16,987 nucleotides of DNA, taken from positions 1 to 16,987 of the forward strand of contig JBGCDW010000217.1 of the NCBI GenBank assembly GCA_045105775.1, read 5' to 3'. Position numbers and translations under genes: made by a program. Of the stretch, positions 1 through 7,057 are shown in pieces. Under the pieces are notes generated by a model. That model was not told the DNA's origin. It searched no databases and saw only the letters and a list, made by a program, of their open reading frames with translations. Positions within the stretch are counted from its first letter, which is position 1; each line of letters begins with the position of its first letter. The DNA is from Aureispira sp045105775. GTDB lineage: Bacteria > Bacteroidota > Bacteroidia > Chitinophagales > Saprospiraceae.

Positions 1-241
1 CTACTGCATAAATATTGATGATAAAGGAGCGATGAATTTTTTTAAAGTGTTCTGTAGGAAGTTGTCCTTGAATACTAGATAGTGTTTGGCGGGTAATAAG
101 GTATTTTTCTTGAAGGTAAATCTTGAGATAATCTCCAAAACTTTCAAGATAGCGAATTTCAGCAAAGACAATTTTGACCATTTTTCTATCAGAACGTACA
201 AATATAAAGGAGGGGGTTACTGTAGTATCTGGCAGCTCCAT
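1..241 (-). CDS. LytTR-domain DNA-binding regulator, stand-alone, C-terminus off the left edge
   Basis: The frame is open from an ATG at 241-239 to the window edge, giving 80 visible residues. The translation carries the hallmark LytTR core: FIFVRSDRKMVKI, then IRYLESFGDYLKIYL, then HFKKIHRSFIINIYAV. LytTR domains bind DNA through a beta fold and usually sit behind a receiver domain in response regulators. Here a stop (TAA at 247-245) lies two codons upstream of the ATG, and the DNA upstream holds a divergent membrane-protein gene, so no receiver domain is attached. It is therefore a stand-alone LytTR regulator of the kind found in Bacteroidota, or less likely a 5'-truncated response regulator. 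AAAGG immediately precedes the ATG, too close to be a normal Shine-Dalgarno site. The sequence after HRSFIINIYAV is outside the window. Family call is firm; target genes are unknown. Confidence 0.88.
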   Translation of the reverse strand, partial: MELPDTTVTPSFIFVRSDRKMVKIVFAEIRYLESFGDYLKIYLQEKYLITRQTLSSIQGQLPTEHFKKIHRSFIINIYAV

Positions 242-319
242 CCTTTAATTTGGAGGAAAACTAACCCTAAAATTTTTTTTAATTTTACTCATTGGTGAAG
301 TAATAAAACAAGACTCTCT

Positions 320-718
320 TTGAAACGCCTCTTTTGCTCTTTGACTCTACTCACCTTATGTTGGGTGCCCTACTCCATGCACCGTTGGCTCACCCTGCCG
401 TATACCAAGGCATTTTGGGATAGTTATCTGGTGTATGCCAGTGCTTTGGTGGTTGTTATTTTGTCGATAGCTAATGTGTTATTGTTGCTATCGTTTAAAT
501 GGCCGCGTATTCGTTTGCGGTTGCTCCAAGGTATTGCTATACTATTATTTATACTACTCTTTTTTCCTATGATAATGGGAGGGTTGAATGCTTATTATGG
601 CTCCTATGCTTGGTTAGATGCACTGGTGTTGGGCATTTTATATGGTAATATACATTGGTTGTATAAGGCTTATCAATATGTATTAAGCTCTAGTGCTTAT
701 GGAAATGATAAATTTTAG
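320..718 (+). CDS. small multi-pass membrane protein of unknown function
   Basis: 132 residues, unrecognised. The frame opens after an in-frame TGA at 296-298, and the first plausible start is a TTG at 320; the first ATG (residue 20) would cut off the first hydrophobic segment. Hydrophobic stretches suggest three or four membrane helices: about residues 4-19 after a positively charged MKR start, 37-58, 67-90 and possibly 98-116. Loops are short, and the basic residues (KWPRIRLRLL near 60-69) fit a cytoplasmic face by the positive-inside rule. The gene is divergent from the LytTR gene with a 78-bp gap, which makes regulation of this membrane protein by the LytTR protein conceivable, as in known LytTR/membrane-protein pairs, but that is inference. 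No catalytic motif is visible. Confidence 0.62.
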   Translation: MKRLFCSLTLLTLCWVPYSMHRWLTLPYTKAFWDSYLVYASALVVVILSIANVLLLLSFKWPRIRLRLLQGIAILLFILLFFPMIMGGLNAYYGSYAWLDALVLGILYGNIHWLYKAYQYVLSSSAYGNDKF

Positions 719-733
719 CAAGAACTCGTTATT

Positions 734-756
734 TTGAGGGTAGAATAGTATCTTTG
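734..756 (+). promoter_or_regulatory. Bacteroidota-type promoter for the aldehyde dehydrogenase gene
   Basis: TATCTTTG at 749-756 is a perfect match to the Bacteroidota -7 consensus TAnnTTTG. A TTG at 734-736 lies upstream, but the 12-base spacing is shorter than usual, so the -33 half is weak. Transcription would begin near 763 and give a leader of about 58 bases before the ATG at 821. Confidence 0.45.
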
Positions 757-820
757 CCCCCTGAAACGACAAGGTAAGCAATTACCTTTTGGATTTTGTA
801 ACTAGAACAGAGCACAAGTT

Positions 821-2350
821 ATGCAAGAAGTACTAAAATCACTCGGCCTAGAAGCGGTTAATTTTGGAACCAGCACTGGCGTTGAATTTTTTGGAGATAC
901 CAGTAAGAATTTAATTGCTTCTCATTCACCTGTTGATGGTGCATTGATTGGGAAGGTAACAACTACTACTAAAGAGGAATACGAAAAGGTTATTGCGAAT
1001 GCTCAAGCAGCTTTCAAAACATGGCGTTTACTGCCTGCTCCTCAGCGTGGAGAAATCGTACGCCAATATGGCGAGGCTTTGAGAGCACACAAGGATGATT
1101 TAGGAAGATTGGTTTCATATGAAATGGGAAAGAGCCTGCAAGAAGGTTGGGGAGAAGTACAAGAGATGATTGATATTTGTGATTTTGCAGTGGGCTTATC
1201 GCGCCAATTGTATGGCTTGAGTATGCACTCAGAGCGTCCTGGGCACAGAATGTATGAGCAATGGCACCCAATGGGTATTGTAGGAATCATTTCTGCCTTC
1301 AACTTTCCTGTAGCCGTTTGGTCTTGGAATGCTATGATCGCTTTGGTTTGTGGCGATGTAAGCATATGGAAAGGTTCTGAAAAAACGCCCTTGTGTAGTG
1401 TGGCTTGTCAGAATATTTTGGCCAAAGTATTAAGAGAAAATGATTTGCCCGAAGGTATTTCTTCTATTGTAACAGGCAATTATGAAGTAGGAGAGTGGAT
1501 GAGCACAGATACTAGAATTCCATTAGTTTCTGCTACAGGCTCTACGCGTATGGGCAAAATTGTGGCTCAAAAAGTAGCAAGCCGTTTGGGCCGCTATTTG
1601 TTAGAATTGGGTGGAAACAATGCCATTATTGTAACGCCTCAAGCAGACTTGGATGTAACATTGGTGGGTGCTGTATTTGGAGCCGTAGGAACTTGTGGCC
1701 AGCGTTGTACTTCTACCCGTCGTTTGATTATTCACGAAAGTGTGTATGACGATTTTGTTGCCAAATTGGCCAATGCCTATGGACAATTAAAAATTGGCGA
1801 TCCATTGGATCAAAACAACCATGTAGGGCCGTTGATCGACCAAGATGCAGTAGCTGCCTACAACAAATCTATTGAAGTAGCAAAAACAGCAGGTGGAAAT
1901 GTATTGGTAGAAGGTGGTGTTTTGGAAGGAGCGCAGTATACCAGTGGTTGTTATGTGAAGCCTTGTGTTATTGAAGTAACAGAACAGTATGATATTGTTA
2001 AGCACGAAACCTTTGCGCCAATCTTGTACTTGATGAAATACAATACGCTAGACGAAGCTATTGAGTTGCAGAATGATGTACCACAGGGATTATCTTCTGC
2101 TATTATGACTACTAATTTGCGTGAAGCAGAGCAATTCCTAAGCACAGCAGGTTCGGATTGTGGCATTGCCAATGTAAATATTGGTACTTCTGGTGCTGAA
2201 ATTGGAGGGGCGTTTGGTGGAGAAAAAGAAACAGGTGGAGGCCGTGAGTCGGGTTCTGATTCTTGGAAAGCCTACATGCGTCGCCAAACCAATACCATCA
2301 ACTATACCAAAGAATTGCCTTTGGCGCAAGGAATTAAGTTTGATTTCTAA
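821..2350 (+). CDS. amaB: ALDH7-family aldehyde dehydrogenase (aminoadipate semialdehyde / piperidine-6-carboxylate dehydrogenase)
   Basis: 509 residues, full length for the antiquitin/ALDH7 family. Enzymes of this family oxidise L-2-aminoadipate 6-semialdehyde (in equilibrium with piperidine-6-carboxylate) to aminoadipate with NAD+ in lysine breakdown, in the cytoplasm. Visible active-site features are the catalytic Cys296 in GQRCTSTRR, the general base Glu262 in LELGGNN, Asn161 in AFNFPVAVWSWN, Lys184 of the cofactor site (IWKGSEKTP), the GSTRMGK turn at 240-246 and the HETFAP motif (Glu396). The tail GGAFGGEKETGGGRESGSD (462-480) followed by MRRQT is typical of ALDH7 and sets it apart from other ALDH groups. 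Arg295 next to the Cys corresponds to the arginine proposed to bind the aminoadipate carboxylate. No lysine-pathway genes are adjacent, so it looks like a single-gene unit between its own promoter and terminator. The symbol is by family only. Confidence 0.93.
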   Translation: MQEVLKSLGLEAVNFGTSTGVEFFGDTSKNLIASHSPVDGALIGKVTTTTKEEYEKVIANAQAAFKTWRLLPAPQRGEIVRQYGEALRAHKDDLGRLVSYEMGKSLQEGWGEVQEMIDICDFAVGLSRQLYGLSMHSERPGHRMYEQWHPMGIVGIISAFNFPVAVWSWNAMIALVCGDVSIWKGSEKTPLCSVACQNILAKVLRENDLPEGISSIVTGNYEVGEWMSTDTRIPLVSATGSTRMGKIVAQKVASRLGRYLLELGGNNAIIVTPQADLDVTLVGAVFGAVGTCGQRCTSTRRLIIHESVYDDFVAKLANAYGQLKIGDPLDQNNHVGPLIDQDAVAAYNKSIEVAKTAGGNVLVEGGVLEGAQYTSGCYVKPCVIEVTEQYDIVKHETFAPILYLMKYNTLDEAIELQNDVPQGLSSAIMTTNLREAEQFLSTAGSDCGIANVNIGTSGAEIGGAFGGEKETGGGRESGSDSWKAYMRRQTNTINYTKELPLAQGIKFDF

Positions 2351-2392
2351 CATTGAGGTTATTATAAGAAATATAATATAGCATCTATTTTT

Positions 2393-2425
2393 AAGAGGTT
2401 TTCTGACAAAGGAAACCTCTTTTTT
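2393..2425 (+). terminator. intrinsic terminator after the aldehyde dehydrogenase gene
   Basis: An 11-bp stem (one G-T pair) with arms 2393-2403 and 2411-2421 and a 7-base loop is followed by a short T run. It lies 42 bases after the stop codon and separates this gene from the glycosyltransferase. Confidence 0.85.
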
Positions 2426-2451
2426 GTTATAATAATACTTGAATATTTAAC

Positions 2452-2458
2452 TATCTTG
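2452..2458 (+). promoter_or_regulatory. possible -7 element for the glycosyltransferase gene
   Basis: TATCTTG resembles the TAnnTTTG element with one T missing. It lies just after the upstream terminator and about 44 bases before the ATG at 2502. No well-spaced -33 TTTG is seen (the nearest TTTG is 25 bases upstream), so this is a weak call. Confidence 0.3.
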
Positions 2459-2501
2459 CCGCCGATCCCCACTCTAAAACTTCAATTCTTGTCCTACTGT
2501 T

Positions 2502-3557
2502 ATGCCTGTCATCCAACACATCTATTGGTTTGCTCCTTATAATTTGACTTGTCCCAGTACGCGCTATCGGGGATTGATGCCCTTGCAAAAATTAAAAGAG
2601 CAAGGAGTCAATTATGACTTTTTTTATCCCGAAGCGACTTCCAAAGCCTACCTCCGTTTTTTGTATCTAGTTATTGGTATTCTTTTGTTTAGAAAGAAAA
2701 ATTCGCTCCTTGTGATCCAAAAAGTATGTAGCACAGGATTATATGGGCAAGCCTTGTGTTGGCTGATTCGATTGCAACCCCAGATGACTTTGTACGATTT
2801 GGATGATGCCGAATATTACAGGCAACCAACCAGTAGTTTGCATTTCTTTTTAGAACATTGCCAATGGGTGCAAGTAGGAAGCCATGCCTTGGCGGCCTAT
2901 GCTCGGCAATTTAACCAACAGGTCTATATCAATACTTCTCCTGTGCCTTTGCCTACTGCGATCAAGCAAAAAAAGAATGCTTGTCTGACCTTAGGTTGGG
3001 TGGGGGATTTTGGCAATGGCAAAGCAATTTCTAAGGAGTTTGCCCACAAAACAAGTCTATTTAAACTGCTATTCCCTGTGTTGAAGGAATTAGATTTTTC
3101 TATAAAGTTGGTATTAATAGGCGTGAAGCGTCCTGAAGATATTCCATTAATTGAAGCCTACTTTGAGGAAGATGCCCATATACAATTGGAGATTCCAAGC
3201 AACTTGGACTGGACGAATGATGATTGGTTATACGATCAAATGGCCACTTTTGATGTAGGGCTTTCCCCTTTGGTTGAACATCCATTTAATACCGCAAAGT
3301 CTGCCTTCAAGGCCAAGCAATATTTGGCTTGTGGGGTGCCAACGATTGCCAGTGCTGTGGGCGAAAATGCCTTGTTTGTACAAGATTATATTAATGGTAG
3401 GCTTTGTACCAGTGCTGATGATTGGAAAGAAGCATTGTGTTATTTTGAAGCGATGGACGAACAAGCTTATACTATATATAGTACACAAGCACGAGCAGGG
3501 CAGGAGCAGTTTAGTTTGAGCAATTATGTGCAGCAGTTATTAACTATGACTCAATAA
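2502..3557 (+). CDS. GT-B fold glycosyltransferase (group 1 / GT4-like)
   Basis: 351 residues with the two-domain layout of GT-B glycosyltransferases, which move a sugar from a nucleotide-sugar donor to an acceptor, usually for surface polysaccharide, lipopolysaccharide or glycoprotein. The N-terminal half has PSTRYRGLMPLQKLKEQGV (18-36), the YDLDDA element (98-103) and a hydrophobic stretch (52-63) that may be membrane-associated. The C-terminal donor-binding half starts at LGWVGDFGN (164-172) and continues with FDVGLSPL (250-257), KSAFKAKQYLACGVPTIAS (266-284) and a terminal NGR loop (298-300). The first Glu of the classical E-x7-E motif is replaced here (KSAFKAKQYLACGVP), as in several LPS-type relatives. 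It is flanked by terminators on both sides and not in a polysaccharide cluster, so donor and acceptor cannot be inferred. Confidence 0.85.
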   Translation: MPVIQHIYWFAPYNLTCPSTRYRGLMPLQKLKEQGVNYDFFYPEATSKAYLRFLYLVIGILLFRKKNSLLVIQKVCSTGLYGQALCWLIRLQPQMTLYDLDDAEYYRQPTSSLHFFLEHCQWVQVGSHALAAYARQFNQQVYINTSPVPLPTAIKQKKNACLTLGWVGDFGNGKAISKEFAHKTSLFKLLFPVLKELDFSIKLVLIGVKRPEDIPLIEAYFEEDAHIQLEIPSNLDWTNDDWLYDQMATFDVGLSPLVEHPFNTAKSAFKAKQYLACGVPTIASAVGENALFVQDYINGRLCTSADDWKEALCYFEAMDEQAYTIYSTQARAGQEQFSLSNYVQQLLTMTQ

Positions 3558-3558
3558 A

Positions 3559-3592
3559 AAAACTAGCTGCCTCCTAAGAGACAGCTAGTTTT
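3559..3592. terminator. bidirectional terminator between glycosyltransferase and subtilase genes
   Basis: An 11-bp perfect stem (3559-3569 with 3582-3592) has a 12-base loop. On the minus strand the stem runs into a long T tract, and on the plus strand only into TT after the stem. It lies 2 bases after the plus-strand stop and 43 bases past the minus-strand stop of the convergent genes, so it can end both transcripts. Confidence 0.87.
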
Positions 3593-3634
3593 AATCTAAA
3601 GAAACTATAATTGAATTTATGACAGCTTGTTTAT

Positions 3635-4906
3635 CTATCGTTTAGCTTTTGGATAGCTTTCACCTCTATTAGAAACAGAACCAGAAGTTCTTGGCATACT
3701 ATTGCGAGAAAGCATGATACCAGCTACGTGAGGAGCAGCCATAGAAGTACCACTGATAGTTCTATATCCTCCGCCAATCCAAGTAGAGTAAACACTAGAA
3801 CCAGTAGCGATATAATCAACAGGATTCATGTTGTAGTTAGAGAAAGAAGAGAATGATCCACCACAAGTCATAGAGGCTACGGTCGCAATTCTACTACTAT
3901 TAACACAAGCAGGTTGGTAGAATGCTGCATTAGCAGAACTGTTGCCAGCAGCCAATGATACCAAACACTGATTGTCTAAATTAAGTAGAGCAGATCTGTA
4001 TGATGAATTGTTGGCACAGTTGCTTCCAAAGTTGCCACCCAAAGAAAGGTTAGCTACATCACCTGCTAAGTCATAAGTAGCAACGTGATTGATTCCAGAA
4101 AGGATAGTACTTGTCGCAGAACCTCCACTACATCCGAATACTCTAACAGGTACAACAGAAGCACCAGCAACCATACCTACTACACCAGTACTATTGTTAA
4201 TAGCACCAACTGTACCTGCAACGTGTGTACCGTGTCCATTACAATCGTTAGCACTTCCACCAACAAAAGATTTAGCATAAGTAGAGCTAGTTACTACGTT
4301 CAAATCTGGGTGATCCAAGTCGATTCCAGAATCAATAATCCAAGCCCATGCACCATTTACAGCAGGCCCATTAGTATCAGCTCCACCAGCATTTGAAATA
4401 CCACAAGGAGTAGATTGTGCTCTACCACCAGCATTAACATTGCCTTCGAATGTATATTCAGGAATTTCTTCGATTCTATCGTACTCAATCAAATCTACTT
4501 TGTCACTCTTAGATACTCTTTCTAATTCTGCATCGGTCAATCTGATAGCAAATCCAGCAAGAGCAGCAGTATAATAAGCAATAACGTTATCTGTACTGAT
4601 TTCTTGCTCTATCAAAAATGCTCTTAATTGTTCTTGAATTACTGCCCCTTGTTTTTTCATAAAACGACCTTTAGCCGCTCTGTCATTAATAGGCCCCTTC
4701 AAATAGGTTACAGCAGGTGCGATAACATTTTCTTTCATTACTACAATATACTGACCATCAATAATATTGCCTTCTGTACCAGTAGGAGTTACAACTTCAA
4801 CTGCAGGTGTTTCTGTTGTTTGTGCTACATCTTTGGCACAAGATGATACCATCAATGAAAATGCGGATACTGCGATAAAACTCTTTGCTAATGTGATAGC
4901 TTTCAT
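3635..4906 (-). CDS. S8 family serine peptidase (proteinase K-like) with I9 prodomain, predicted lipoprotein
   Basis: 423 residues. The N-terminus has a lysine, a hydrophobic core and a lipobox-like VSSC, so Cys23 is probably lipidated and the enzyme anchored in an envelope membrane. Residues about 50-148 form an inhibitor I9-type prodomain (GQYIVVMKENV ... VDLIEYDRIEE). The subtilase domain has the full triad: Asp192 (AWIIDSGIDLDHPDL), His225 (NGHGTHVAGT) and Ser388 (SGTSMAAPHVAG), with oxyanion Asn322 (SLAAGNSS). Several Cys in the catalytic domain may form disulfides. Proteinase K-like enzymes cleave peptide bonds broadly after autoremoval of the prodomain. The chain stops only 35 residues after the Ser, without the T9SS sorting domain, PKD or P-domain often fused to Bacteroidota subtilases, consistent with lipid anchoring instead of T9SS export. 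It is a single-gene unit; no clear promoter was found upstream. Confidence 0.92.
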   Translation of the reverse strand: MKAITLAKSFIAVSAFSLMVSSCAKDVAQTTETPAVEVVTPTGTEGNIIDGQYIVVMKENVIAPAVTYLKGPINDRAAKGRFMKKQGAVIQEQLRAFLIEQEISTDNVIAYYTAALAGFAIRLTDAELERVSKSDKVDLIEYDRIEEIPEYTFEGNVNAGGRAQSTPCGISNAGGADTNGPAVNGAWAWIIDSGIDLDHPDLNVVTSSTYAKSFVGGSANDCNGHGTHVAGTVGAINNSTGVVGMVAGASVVPVRVFGCSGGSATSTILSGINHVATYDLAGDVANLSLGGNFGSNCANNSSYRSALLNLDNQCLVSLAAGNSSANAAFYQPACVNSSRIATVASMTCGGSFSSFSNYNMNPVDYIATGSSVYSTWIGGGYRTISGTSMAAPHVAGIMLSRNSMPRTSGSVSNRGESYPKAKR

Positions 4907-5146
4907 AACGTTTAAAATTAATAATGTGTGTGTGTTTATTTAAAATAATTGATTACATAACTAAATACCCAACTATCAATGACCACCATAGGATGGTTCT
5001 TGTAGAATAGAAAATCTAATATTGTTGGGAAGTTGCATTACCCCTTAATAGGGAAAAGAGTGGGAAGAGCTATTCAGCACTATGAACAAGCCACTGCTGT
5101 AGGCAGAAAACTTATAATTAGATTTGAACAGATTGGTTTTGGATGA

Positions 5147-5184
5147 TTTTGAGTAGTTTCAACGGGATTATCTACTACTCAAAA
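5147..5184. repeat. 11-bp perfect inverted repeat in the gene-free gap
   Basis: TTTTGAGTAGT (5147-5157) and its exact complement ACTACTCAAAA (5174-5184) are separated by 16 bases. There is no T tract after either side, so it is not a typical terminator. It lies about 240 bases upstream of the subtilase start and could be an operator or a structured leader element. Confidence 0.6.
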
Positions 5185-5442
5185 CCATTAATCAAAAACG
5201 CGTTTGTGTGTGTGCAAAAATTGAAAACAAATAATCATATTTCTTTCTTATCGGTATTGCTTGTTGTTTTTAAGGGAAATTAAAAACAAAACCAATTAAA
5301 TTTGATAAAATCAAAACTACTTTTTATAAGTCTAATTTTTGCTTAGATAGATGTACGTTTTGTGTTTTTTGTCAGCAGCAACTTTATATTTTGAATCGCG
5401 TTGACAGTTGCAATGATATGACCTGTTTTTAGAATTTCAAAA

Positions 5443-5483
5443 TTTTTTGCAACTTTTTGGTTAAACAAAAAAGTTGCAAAAAA
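5443..5483. repeat. 16-bp perfect inverted repeat with GCAAC core
   Basis: The arms 5443-5458 and 5468-5483 are exactly complementary with a 9-base loop; each arm is a T-run or A-run flanking GCAAC / GTTGC. The same GTTGC/GCAAC core also occurs nearby at 5378-5383 and 5406-5411. It is symmetric, so it gives no strand direction. Confidence 0.75.
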
Positions 5484-5578
5484 AAGGTTTCTAACCGCCT
5501 ATTATATAGTAATAAACCTATGATTTAAATGTATTTTGAAAATTACATTTTGTGGTTTCTTATGGAAAGGTTAAGCTG

Positions 5579-5611
5579 AAAAAAAGAAGGGTAATTTGGT
5601 AAATCACCCTT
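5579..5611 (-). terminator. orphan leftward intrinsic terminator
   Basis: A stem of AAGGGT/ACCCTT (5587-5592 with 5606-5611), continued inward by four more pairs after one mismatch, is followed on the minus strand by C and then seven T (complement of 5579-5585). This is a normal terminator layout for leftward transcription, yet no gene to its right reads leftward; the next gene starts at 5856 in the opposite direction. Confidence 0.6.
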
Positions 5612-5855
5612 GTACCAAGAGTGTATTTTTTGTTATTTAATAAATTGAATTTCAATGTTTTGCGTTTGCTGTTGATACACTACTATATCCTTTCTTAGAA
5701 TTAGTCTATTTAAAGTTGTGATTATGACCCAATCCTATTTATTTTGTACTACGGAAAAAAATCAAACAATAAATTTTATTTCTAAGGTTTCCAAGCAATT
5801 ATTATCTACTAAATTAACCCCAATCTTTTATTAATTTTTTTATTTTCTTACTTCT

Positions 5856-6986
5856 ATGCGTCTTTATTTTGTATTAATACTACTCTGTTATTACCCTCTT
5901 CTTTGGGCTCAATCTACACATCTAGAAAGTTTACAGAGCGAGTGGGATAGTTTGGGTTATGAGTTTGTGGAGTTGCTTAATGGGCGCAGTACAGAAGTGG
6001 ATTACTATTTTGATTCAGATGCTTTTTGGAAGCGTTTGATTATTCGAAACCCCAAGCAAGAAAGCATACAAAAGCTTAATAATGAGTTGTTATTAAATGC
6101 AGGTAAGTTTAAGATTAGTGCTATTTTTTCGGATGCAGGCAATCATGTACAATATAAGTTTTTACGAAGTAGAGCCGATTCTTTGCTGGTGGTGCAGCAG
6201 CGTATTGATGATTTGGAGTTTAATTATTTGTTTTTTAAACTTCAATATTTGGAAAATGATTGGAGGATTGTAGACGTTTATTTCTTGGTTTATGATACCT
6301 ATTTGAGTGCTCTTATTAAAAATACCGTTTATTTTCCCATTGTATTTGAGGCATTAGAGCGAGATAATGCAGACATTATTCTAGAGAATTCTAAAATTTT
6401 TAGAGAATCCAAGCATTTATATGGAGAGGGCGAGGTAGAACGCGCTTACACGAAACTGTCTGGTATTCCTCAAAAGGAACGCCTAAAAGACTATCAAGTA
6501 TACAAGATTTGTTTAGCAGGGAAAGTAGAAGACGACCGAAAATTGTTGCGTAGTGTAGAAGAGTATCAAAAAATGTTTGGCGATGAAGAGGTGTTGGCTC
6601 TACTCTTTTTAGATTATTATGTGCTGATAGAAGACTATGACAAGGCACTTCAAACGTTATGGACGATTGATTCTATAGTAGGAGGTGATCCTTATTTAGA
6701 GTTTTATCGGGGTTTGGTTTATTACCTCAAAGATGACTGGAAGACTTGTTTTGCTATATTGGAGCAATCTGTTTTGGCTTATCCTGAGGAGGAGTATTAT
6801 TTTATTTTTTTGATTGGAATTTTGGAAGATAGGGGTGCCTATCGTAGAGCTGTCAAAATTATGAATGCGTTTGTGAAAGAGGGATATTATGATGTATATG
6901 GCCTAGCCAATTGGGTAGCATCAGAATATCCTAGTCTAGCGCGTTCGGGCCCCTTTAAACGCTGGGTACGAAAGTATGGATATTGA
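5856..6986 (+). CDS. secreted protein with TPR-like C-terminal half, unknown function
   Basis: 376 residues, unrecognised. The N-terminus is a signal peptide (MRLYFVLILLCYYPLLWA then Q, cleavage likely after Ala18), so the protein is exported to the periplasm or beyond. Residues about 20-170 form a mixed alpha/beta region with WDSLGYEFVELLNG near the start and a strand-rich segment (NDWRIVDVYFLVYDTYLS, about 134-151). From about 185 to 345 the pattern of paired helices with small and aromatic positions (YDKALQTLW, PYLEFYRGLVYYLKDDW, CFAILEQSVLAYPEE, AYRRAVKIMNAF) suggests degenerate tetratricopeptide repeats, which normally bind other proteins. There is no sorting domain and no catalytic motif. 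It stands alone, convergent with the TraB/GumN gene across a shared hairpin. Confidence 0.72.
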   Translation: MRLYFVLILLCYYPLLWAQSTHLESLQSEWDSLGYEFVELLNGRSTEVDYYFDSDAFWKRLIIRNPKQESIQKLNNELLLNAGKFKISAIFSDAGNHVQYKFLRSRADSLLVVQQRIDDLEFNYLFFKLQYLENDWRIVDVYFLVYDTYLSALIKNTVYFPIVFEALERDNADIILENSKIFRESKHLYGEGEVERAYTKLSGIPQKERLKDYQVYKICLAGKVEDDRKLLRSVEEYQKMFGDEEVLALLFLDYYVLIEDYDKALQTLWTIDSIVGGDPYLEFYRGLVYYLKDDWKTCFAILEQSVLAYPEEEYYFIFLIGILEDRGAYRRAVKIMNAFVKEGYYDVYGLANWVASEYPSLARSGPFKRWVRKYGY

Positions 6987-6991
6987 TCAAT

Positions 6992-7034
6992 AAAAAAGGC
7001 TGTTGAAAAAGATATGGATACTTTTTCAACAGCC
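6992..7034. terminator. 14-bp hairpin terminator between convergent genes
   Basis: The perfect arms 6998-7011 and 7021-7034 enclose a 9-base loop. On the minus strand the stem is followed by six T, making it a strong terminator for the TraB/GumN gene, which ends 24 bases away. On the plus strand the T run lies inside the stem, so termination of the 5856 gene here is likely but less certain. Confidence 0.86.
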
Positions 7035-7057
7035 CTGATTTGCACTAACATGAATGT

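Larger units (their letters stand above)
4907..5855. other. 949-bp gap without a recognisable gene, rich in inverted repeats
   Basis: No convincing coding frame was found on either strand between the divergently transcribed subtilase and TPR-like genes. The stretch is strongly AT-rich and contains four inverted repeats (5147-5184, 5443-5483, 5527-5550, 5587-5611), listed separately where useful, and short TG runs near 4925-4935 and 5205-5213. A possible plus-strand promoter for the 5856 gene is TTG at 5716-5718 with TATTTTG at 5740-5746, 21 bases apart. A 15-codon frame with a GTG start (5680 to 5633, minus) exists but is too short to call. Confidence 0.7.

Noticed and set aside
1..201. A minus-strand frame with a TTG start ending exactly at base 1-3
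   Set aside because: It is out of frame with the LytTR coding sequence, which has a clear domain signature and stays open to the edge.
5443..5483. The 16-bp inverted repeat as an intrinsic terminator
   Set aside because: The T runs are inside the stem and no T tract follows on either strand, so it is better treated as a symmetric inverted repeat.
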